A stretch of DNA of 32,832 bases, taken from a virus. The notes under the pieces were generated by a model. It had not been told where the DNA came from, searched no databases, and saw only the letters and a list, made by a program, of their open reading frames with translations. The translations under genes were made by a program, and so were the position numbers. Of this stretch, positions 28,617-32,832 are shown one piece after another. The stretch lies in the IMG/VR virus record IMGVR_UViG_3300046517_002301, positions 1-32,832 of that record; one strand, 5' to 3'. How positions within the stretch are numbered: position 1 is the first letter of the stretch; each line of letters opens with the position of its first letter.

Positions 28617-28844
28617 GTGAGCACCGCTACTAAAGCTTGGGCGTTGGATACGCTGGAAGAAAGCTGCGTGCGCGAAGGCGAAGAGGCTTCTGTTTCAGTG
28701 TCGATGAAAGCCACCGATGCAAAAGCGATCGTGACCGCGGCCGAGCGCGGCGAATCCTTCAGAGTGATCGAGATAATGAAACGGCAGACCTGGTGGCCGG
28801 ACCTGAGCTTCTACGTCCGCCGCAACGGTTCAAGGGGCTGGTGA
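28617..28844 (+). CDS. Small hypothetical protein, last late gene
   Basis: 75 residues from GTG 28617. I prefer this over the TTG at 28575, which lies in repeat A5, because a GGGGAAAG tract precedes the GTG and TTGACTCGT lies 23 nt upstream, the distance seen at other late genes. The protein is short and mixed alpha/beta (VSVSMKATDAKAIVTAAERGESFRVIEIM, WWPDLSFYVRR). It is the last rightward gene before attP. Confidence 0.5.
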   Translation: MSTATKAWALDTLEESCVREGEEASVSVSMKATDAKAIVTAAERGESFRVIEIMKRQTWWPDLSFYVRRNGSRGW

Positions 28845-28888
28845 TGCGATCCTGATTACGCCCTCGCGCGCTGAGCTGCGCGCGAAAA

Positions 28889-28950
28889 GTTAGGGAAACT
28901 TCACCCAGGATCGCGCGCCGCCTGGGAAGCCGTTAGGTAAACTTCACCCA
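28889..28950. repeat. Paired 19-bp direct repeats left of attP core
   Basis: GTTAGGGAAACTTCACCCA at 28889-28907 and GTTAGGTAAACTTCACCCA at 28932-28950 differ at one base and are 43 bp apart. They are good candidates for integrase arm-type or excision-factor binding sites. Confidence 0.7.
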
Positions 28951-28956
28951 AAAATG

Positions 28957-29167
28957 GTGTTCACGAACTGTTAACTTCTCAGCGAAAACGATGCGCTTTC
29001 ATTGGTGCTCGGGGCGGGACTTGAACCCGATTTTTGGGAGCGATTAGATTCGGGATTTTGTCTGGCCGTGTCGGTTTTCAGAGCGAGATCGCGCCGGCAC
29101 CCGAAATCACAAAACAAACACGCGCAAAGAAATGGATCTTTGAGTGTTCACTTTTTGTTAACTTTGG
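28957..29167. other. attP: attP candidate with tRNA 3'-end core and flanking repeats
   Basis: The core at 29003-29029, read on the minus strand, is a tRNA 3' end: CGGG-TTCAAGT-CCCG T-arm, seven acceptor bases (CCCGAGC), discriminator A and CCA. The remaining tRNA is absent, and the outer T-stem pair mismatches, as expected where phage and host sequence diverge. Direct repeats GTGTTCAC-N5-GTTAACTT flank the core at 28957-28977 and 29144-29164, a typical layout for integrase arm sites. The integrase gene follows. The rest of the 28845-29157 gap holds only these sites and the pair at 28889-28950. Confidence 0.8.
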
Positions 29168-29337
29168 CTTCCTTCGAATAATCGAATCGCTCGCCAAATC
29201 TCGTGATGGCGTCGGCGGCGTTCGATAGCTTCGAGCCGCATTTGTAGCTCGTGCTTGTATTCGGGACTGGCGCGGCGTTCGGCGCGCAGCTTCATTCGCT
29301 CTTCAAAACTAAGCTTCGTCCAGTCGACCGGCTTCAT
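29158..29337 (-). CDS. Small basic protein downstream of integrase
   Basis: 59 residues, starting MKPVDWTKLSFEERMKLRAERR, highly charged and probably helical throughout. Its ATG overlaps the integrase stop by 4 nt, so it is co-translated. Its 3' end overlaps the right attP arm repeat. Small basic proteins next to integrases often act as excisionases or recombination directionality factors, but no winged-helix or MerR motif is visible, so this is only a guess. Confidence 0.55.
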   Translation of the reverse strand: MKPVDWTKLSFEERMKLRAERRASPEYKHELQMRLEAIERRRRHHEIWRAIRLFEGSQS

Positions 29338-30602
29338 CGAAATGCGATGCCTAGTGGCATCTGCATAACTTTTCGGCTGCCGGCGAGATCGTGTTCGTCG
29401 GGAAGTACTGCCCACCATTTTTTCGCCATGGCGGCGGGCTGGGGATGATAGTAAAAGCGGCGGTTCACTTGCTCGCTGTTGCCCATTTCTTCTTTGAGCC
29501 TGGCCATGTCTTTGTGGAGCGATTGCCAGTAGCTGGCGTAACTGTGACGGAGACCATCCGGGATCCAACCGAATCCGAGGAGCTCGCCGAGGCGACCTGT
29601 CTCGCGATCGGGGCGATCGTACACGCAGACCGGGCCGGTTTCGCCGCGGTGATGGCCGCACCAGGCGAGAAGAGTTTCGTTCATCGCGATGTAGCGATCG
29701 CGTCCAGTTTTTGAAATCAACGCGGCGATCCGGATCTGGTGTTCGTCCCACAGGAAATCGGTCCACATCAATTTGCGGCGTTCGCCGGTTTTTTTGCTGA
29801 TGTGCGGTCTGCCTGCTTCTTCCGGACGAATGCCAGCGAACGCCTGGCAGCAAATCCAATCGATCCATTCGGGAGAAATGTGCTCGAGTATCACGCGCAG
29901 CTGCGCGGGCGTGTAGATCCGCGGCGCGCCGTGCTCGAGATCGATGCGTTTTACTTTCTCAGCTTCGGTGATGCGGTCCTGGGGAAGGTTGCCGTGCTCC
30001 TTTGCGAAAAGAAACAAAGTGACGATGACGTCGCGAATGTTGTTACGCCGGCGATCGCCGACTCCTAGATCGCGCAAATAATTCTCGATCGGCAACGCGC
30101 GGACTTCGTCGATGTGCTGCTGAAATTTCGAGGCGAACGCGCGCAGATCGCGTTTGAGAGCGCCCATGTATTTCGCGGAAAGTTTGTGATCGGCTTTCGA
30201 AACGAGCAGTTGCTCGACGATCTCCGGAACGCGCTCACGGCGCGCGCCGGCGGATCCGCGCGCTTTCCATTCGGACCATTGCTCGAGTGCGGAAGTAATA
30301 CCGATGCCGAATGGCGCGACGACGTTTTTTGCATGCAAATAAATTTCGCGATCGGCAGCAGTGAAATCGACGGCCTCGCCGCGGCCGTTTGAAATCGCGA
30401 TCGCTTTCTCCTGGGCGACCTGTTTCGCTTTCGAAAGAAGTGTGTACGGGAGAACTTTGCGTTTCGCCTTCGGCGCCGGACGGTACACGACGGCGAAACG
30501 GCCATCGCGCAACGCGTAAATTGGGATCGTGACGTTGCCGATTCTTACGAGGATCGGTCCACCACGGCGGATTTGTCCGTTGGCGAACTTGCCGCGTTTC
30601 AT
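29334..30602 (-). CDS. int: Tyrosine recombinase (phage integrase)
   Basis: 422 residues from ATG 30602, which overlaps the preceding stop; the longer frame to 30734 would run through that gene. N-terminal 95 residues are beta-rich and basic (arm-binding type), 100-205 is the core-binding domain, and 225-400 the catalytic domain. Active-site residues: R259 (AFAGIRPEEA), K298 (LISKTGRD), R352 (GLRHSYASY) and Tyr384 or 385 (RRFYYHP). The usual His of HxxR is D349, and the usual GH is G-N375, a variation I associate with integrases from Verrucomicrobiota-type hosts. It would recombine the adjacent attP with a host tRNA gene. Confidence 0.92.
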   Translation of the reverse strand: MKRGKFANGQIRRGGPILVRIGNVTIPIYALRDGRFAVVYRPAPKAKRKVLPYTLLSKAKQVAQEKAIAISNGRGEAVDFTAADREIYLHAKNVVAPFGIGITSALEQWSEWKARGSAGARRERVPEIVEQLLVSKADHKLSAKYMGALKRDLRAFASKFQQHIDEVRALPIENYLRDLGVGDRRRNNIRDVIVTLFLFAKEHGNLPQDRITEAEKVKRIDLEHGAPRIYTPAQLRVILEHISPEWIDWICCQAFAGIRPEEAGRPHISKKTGERRKLMWTDFLWDEHQIRIAALISKTGRDRYIAMNETLLAWCGHHRGETGPVCVYDRPDRETGRLGELLGFGWIPDGLRHSYASYWQSLHKDMARLKEEMGNSEQVNRRFYYHPQPAAMAKKWWAVLPDEHDLAGSRKVMQMPLGIAFR

Positions 30603-30925
30603 TTGCCGTCGTCGCGAGTTCCGGATTTGAAGACGCCGTCGACGAATGAAAGGGTCGCGTGCGCGCCGTAGGACCATTCTTCGTACTCGTGGCTCTCGGC
30701 GGTGGTGCGAATGACGTGCTTTGGTTCGCCCCAAGCCTGGCGAACTTGGGCCGCGCTCATGCCGACTAGCACATGGCGCTGTTTAATCGCGTCCTCGTTT
30801 TCGCGCTGCTCAGTGGCGATCTGTTGTGTTGCGCGCGTTTCGCTTTCGTTCTGAACCTTCGCGACGATTGCAATTATCAAGACAATCAACGCGATAGCGC
30901 CTAAGAATTTGAAAAGGGTCTTCAT
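30599..30925 (-). CDS. Membrane-anchored BamE/SmpA-like small protein
   Basis: 108 residues from the ATG at 30925, which overlaps the preceding stop by 4 nt; the upstream in-frame ATG at 30955 is less likely. One N-terminal membrane segment (FKFLGAIALIVLIIAIVA), a charged helix, then GMSAAQVRQAWGEPKHVIRT ... EEWSYGAHATLSFVDGVF, which resembles the SmpA/OmlA (BamE) fold: GM..xxV...GxP followed by a beta hairpin. No lipobox. It would sit in the inner membrane facing the periplasm. As part of the lysogeny operon it may be expressed in the lysogen. Confidence 0.65.
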   Translation of the reverse strand: MKTLFKFLGAIALIVLIIAIVAKVQNESETRATQQIATEQRENEDAIKQRHVLVGMSAAQVRQAWGEPKHVIRTTAESHEYEEWSYGAHATLSFVDGVFKSGTRDDGK

Positions 30926-31104
30926 TGTCGGGGCGGCGAGTTGTCGACCATCCACTGCAGCGCCTTGTTGGCTTCGTTCAGGCGGTCGTTAGAAGTCTTG
31001 ATTTCTTTGAGTATCTCGCGCTCGATTTTTTTCATGCGCGCGAGACGGCCGTCGATCAAGATCAATAACAGGACAATTAAACAGACGACGACAGCCGTGA
31101 TCAT
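30922..31104 (-). CDS. Small membrane/coiled-coil protein
   Basis: 60 residues. N-terminal membrane segment (ITAVVVCLIVLLLILI) followed by a charged coiled coil (RLARMKKIEREILKEIKTSNDRLNEANKALQWMVDN). It lies 10 nt after the repressor stop and overlaps the next gene by 4 nt. Single-pass anchor plus coiled coil could serve immunity or superinfection exclusion, by analogy with other lysogeny operons. Confidence 0.6.
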   Translation of the reverse strand: MITAVVVCLIVLLLILIDGRLARMKKIEREILKEIKTSNDRLNEANKALQWMVDNSPPRQ

Positions 31105-31114
31105 TGTTTCTCGT

Positions 31115-31534
31115 TCATCCCGCGCCGCCTTTCTGGAGGTCGCTGGTGTTAATGATTATTTTTGCGATCGACGCGTGCTCTAAAGCGGCGGCGCCCAGAT
31201 GATCGTATGCTTCGCGAAGCCTCTTCGGCATCCGCGACCGATAGACCGGAGAGTCTTCGCCAACCCGCGGCACCGCCGATTTTGGCTCGATAGCTATTAG
31301 ATTCTTGAGGGAATCGGGAACGTCATCTTCGAGGTACGCGAGGAGGAGCGATGTCTGATCTTTTTTAGGGAAAACGGCGCACAATTTCTCAAGCACCTGT
31401 GGCTCGGGGCGATTCTCGCCGTTTACGTACCGGCTCATCTGGCCCTGGGAAACACCTATCTTCTCGACGATCTCGGTCTGGGTAAGTCCGTTTGCCTCTA
31501 TCGAGGTCTGCAATTGGTTGGAAAATTGGCTCAT
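31115..31534 (-). CDS. XRE-family repressor (cI-like)
   Basis: 139 residues from ATG 31534. I chose this over ATG 31555 because AGGAAGAG lies about 11 nt upstream. Helix-turn-helix at about 17-55 (LTQTEIVEKIGVSQGQMSRYVNGENRP). The C-terminal part is short (DDVPDSLKNLIAIEP ... AYDHLGAAALEHASIAKII) and lacks a LexA-type Ser-Lys protease domain, so induction would not be by RecA-driven self-cleavage in the usual way. It is the first gene of the leftward operon and faces the early rightward genes across the operator region. Confidence 0.85.
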   Translation of the reverse strand: MSQFSNQLQTSIEANGLTQTEIVEKIGVSQGQMSRYVNGENRPEPQVLEKLCAVFPKKDQTSLLLAYLEDDVPDSLKNLIAIEPKSAVPRVGEDSPVYRSRMPKRLREAYDHLGAAALEHASIAKIIINTSDLQKGGAG

Positions 31535-31555
31535 TCTTGCTCTTCCTGAATACAT

Positions 31556-31643
31556 GCGTTTAGCGAATATCTAAAGAAAAGTCAAACTTTTTGTTGACAG
31601 CTTCTGTTTAGCAGATAAATCTGTGTAACAAAAGAAAGAGAAA
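31556..31643. promoter_or_regulatory. Divergent repressor/early promoter and operator region
   Basis: Leftward: -35 TTGACT (complement of AGTCAA 31580-31585), 17-bp spacer, weak -10 TAAACG (31557-31562). Rightward: -35 TTGACA 31594-31599, then an AT-rich -10 candidate near 31616-31621 (TAAATC). Two repeated GTTTAGC-led sites overlap the two -10 regions: 31558-31576 and 31606-31623. The first has TTTAG-N7-CTAAA symmetry and the second CAGAT-AA-ATCTG, so the true operator symmetry is uncertain. Confidence 0.65.
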
Positions 31644-31817
31644 ATGGAAGCAAAAATAGAGGTAGCCGAAGCGATGCGCGATTACGCGCGTGGATTGGAA
31701 AAAAGCAATAATCCGGACGTTATAATCGCGGCGGCTGAATGGGAAAAACGCTGCATCGAGGAGCTGGAGCGGCTGCAGAAAGCTCAGCGGAGGCAGGAGA
31801 GGCGGGTGGCGGCATGA
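31644..31817 (+). CDS. First rightward early gene, small charged protein
   Basis: 57 residues (starting MEAKIEVAEAMRDYARGLEK), with AAAGAAAGAG directly upstream as ribosome binding site. It is helical and charged, ending in a KRCIEELERLQKAQRRQERR coiled coil. First gene after the rightward promoter, in the place of a Cro-like or early regulator, but no helix-turn-helix is evident. Its stop overlaps the following start (ATGA). Confidence 0.6.
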   Translation: MEAKIEVAEAMRDYARGLEKSNNPDVIIAAAEWEKRCIEELERLQKAQRRQERRVAA

Positions 31818-32026
31818 GCGCGGAAGGCGAACAACGACTTGAGCGGATGGCTGCGCACGCTGGCTACGGCTGTGTGGAGGATCTCAAAGCGGCGCTCCGC
31901 AGCTCGAAGAAAGCGATTCACGAGGTGGAGACGGCGGCTTGGAATCGTCCAAAGATTGCGCCGATTACCGCAGATCTCCAGAATAGAAACTTCTTACGGG
32001 CGCGATCGCGGATTGCACGGATATGA
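31814..32026 (+). CDS. Small early protein
   Basis: 70 residues from ATG 31814, which overlaps the previous stop by 4 nt. The upstream part of the frame (from 31739) is a shadow. Helical N-terminus (GEQRLERMAAHAGYGCVEDLKAALRSSKKAI), which resembles a small helical DNA-associated domain but is not assignable. Its stop overlaps the next ATG. Confidence 0.55.
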   Translation: MSAEGEQRLERMAAHAGYGCVEDLKAALRSSKKAIHEVETAAWNRPKIAPITADLQNRNFLRARSRIARI

Positions 32027-32832
32027 GCCAATTGCCGGAAACACTTCCGCTGCTCGGGCTGGATGGGATCGAGCTTAGGAAGGGTAACCACGGGGCGCGC
32101 GCCCAAGGCGTCTGCGTGATGGAGGCGGTGGCCTGGATCGCAGGCGAGCCGCACAGCGATCATCCGGTATGCGCGTGTCCGGTAATCACTTCGTTTATGA
32201 TCAGCTGGAACGATCGGTTGCCGAGCGATGCAGAACGGAATCGACTTTTGAAGCCGTTAGTGCCGCTGCTTGTTGGTACGCGATCGACGCGCGCGGTGGA
32301 ACGGCACCGGCTGGAAATGATCCGTGATTTTGTGGTGCGCGATGCGGCGCCGGCGGCGCTATCGCTGGCCGGCTTGGACGCCGCAGCCGATCTACTCAGG
32401 GAGAATCCGACACTCGAGAATATTCGCAAAGCTCGCAATGAGGCGTGGGAATTAAGGGCTGCGGCTCGTAAGAAACTCGTCGATGCGGGCGTCGCTGCGG
32501 GCGTCGCTGCGGGCGTCGATGCGGGCGTCGCTGCGGGCGTCGCTGCGGGCGTCGCTGCGGTCGTCGCTGCGGGCGTCGCTGCGGTCGTCGATGCGGTCGT
32601 CGCTGCGGTCGTCGCTGCGGTCGTCGATGCGGTCGTCGATGCGGGCGTCGCTGCGGTCGTCGATGCGGGCGTCGCTGCGGTCGTCGATGCGGGCGTCGCT
32701 GCGGTCGTCGATTGGAGAAAGCTCGATTATTGGGAAGCGCTCGCGAAGGCGAAGGAAATCGCGCGGCCAATATTCGAGAAAAAATTCGCGCCGCTCAAAG
32801 CGGCGCTTGAGCTCGGGGCACAAGATCTGGTG
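32023..32832 (+). CDS. Conserved phage/bacterial protein with 19-unit tetrapeptide repeat, 3' truncated
   Basis: 270 codons visible, open at the window end. Residues about 30-120 ([31 protein letters not shown], then [28 protein letters not shown]) match a widespread unknown-function family found in phages and actinobacteria. Residues 153-228 are nineteen tetrapeptides of Val-(Asp/Ala)-Ala-(Gly/Val) encoded by the 12-bp array, giving a long hydrophobic, small-residue segment. A normal charged sequence follows ([19 protein letters not shown]). It is coupled to the preceding gene by ATGA. Antisense frames across the array are repeat artefacts. Confidence 0.75.
   Translation, partial: MSQLPETLPLLGLDGIELRKGNHGARAQGVCVMEAVAWIAGEPHSDHPVCACPVITSFMISWNDRLPSDAERNRLLKPLVPLLVGTRSTRAVERHRLEMIRDFVVRDAAPAALSLAGLDAAADLLRENPTLENIRKARNEAWELRAAARKKLVDAGVAAGVAAGVDAGVAAGVAAGVAAVVAAGVAAVVDAVVAAVVAAVVDAVVDAGVAAVVDAGVAAVVDAGVAAVVDWRKLDYWEALAKAKEIARPIFEKKFAPLKAALELGAQDLV
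32479..32706 (+). repeat. Tandem array of nineteen 12-bp units
   Basis: Unit GTCG(A/C)TGCGG(G/T)C, 19 perfect-length copies (228 bp), in frame. Only two positions vary: base 5 (Asp or Ala) and base 11 (Gly or Val). Units 14-19 alternate DG/AV three times, giving a 24-bp higher-order period. No spacers exist, so this is a minisatellite, not CRISPR. Confidence 0.95.

Noticed and set aside
28957-29090. Complete tRNA gene on the minus strand
   Set aside because: Only the T-arm, acceptor 3' half and CCA are present. No GCTCGGG 5' acceptor strand or anticodon arm lies at the right distance.
29868-30734. Longer starts for the integrase and the small basic protein
   Set aside because: Upstream in-frame extensions run across neighbouring genes and are Arg-rich shadow sequence. 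The 4-nt overlap starts at 30602 and 29337 fit the operon.
32479-32706. CRISPR-like array
   Set aside because: Units abut with no spacers, are only 12 bp, and are in frame within a gene.
32396-32823. Two long minus-strand frames with RRPHRRPQ and DDRSDARI repeats
   Set aside because: They are the antisense reading of the 12-bp minisatellite; any stop-free unit gives such frames. The plus frame links to normal protein sequence on both sides.

Overview
This window reads as most of a temperate, tailed (siphovirus-like) bacteriophage genome rather than a host chromosome. It carries a GpA-type terminase, a lambda-family portal, an S49 prohead protease, a capsid and tail module, a tape-measure gene, and a leftward lysogeny operon with a tyrosine integrase and an XRE repressor. 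An attP-like site lies between the late genes and the integrase. Because phage genes lie on both sides of that site, I infer a free or circularised viral genome, or a contig joined through attP, not a simple integrated prophage. The window cuts genes at both ends. A host in the Verrucomicrobiota (Chthoniobacterales-like soil lineages) is my best inference. It rests on the integrase active-site style, Thr-Pro/Thr-Ala tails on exported proteins, GACC-type cysteine repeats and dense small palindromic repeats. No marker gene proves it.

Layout. (1) 1-4901, rightward accessory/early block: a 5'-truncated gene, a ParB-like protein overlapping a TET-associated-type glycosyltransferase (possible DNA base modification), two small unknowns, then a J-domain protein, a von Willebrand A protein, a RadC-like JAB protein and a stand-alone RarA/MgsA-type helical domain. 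(2) 4937-13758, packaging and head: small and large terminase, a small connector-position protein, portal, S49 protease, scaffold-like protein, major capsid and decoration-like protein. A small exported Thr/Pro protein is inserted after the protease. (3) 13792-16503: exported proteins (beta-helix, lipoprotein, and a phage structural-type protein with a signal peptide) lie inside the structural operon. (4) 16500-26185: connector, tail tube, tape measure and distal tail proteins, including a very Cys-rich protein. (5) 26188-28844: holin-like membrane proteins, a second glycosyltransferase, a lysozyme-like endolysin and small proteins. (6) 28845-29157: attP with a tRNA 3'-end core and flanking direct repeats. 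(7) 29158-31534, leftward lysogeny operon: repressor, two small membrane proteins, integrase and a small basic protein, most overlapping by 4 nt. (8) 31556-31643: divergent promoter/operator region. (9) 31644-end, rightward early operon: two small genes and a larger gene containing a 19-unit 12-bp tandem repeat.

The most unusual signal is non-coding. At least 13 start codons in the late region are preceded, 20-23 nt upstream, by a TTGAC(A/T)C-like box with no Shine-Dalgarno sequence between. Many of these boxes sit directly behind hairpin repeats belonging to four short families: nested CCGCGT palindromes, a 47-bp perfect duplicate, 8-bp-period GCTTYAAC arms, and 9-bp-period AACAGAG/CCTCCGTT arms. 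Some repeats have entered coding sequence, including the terminase.
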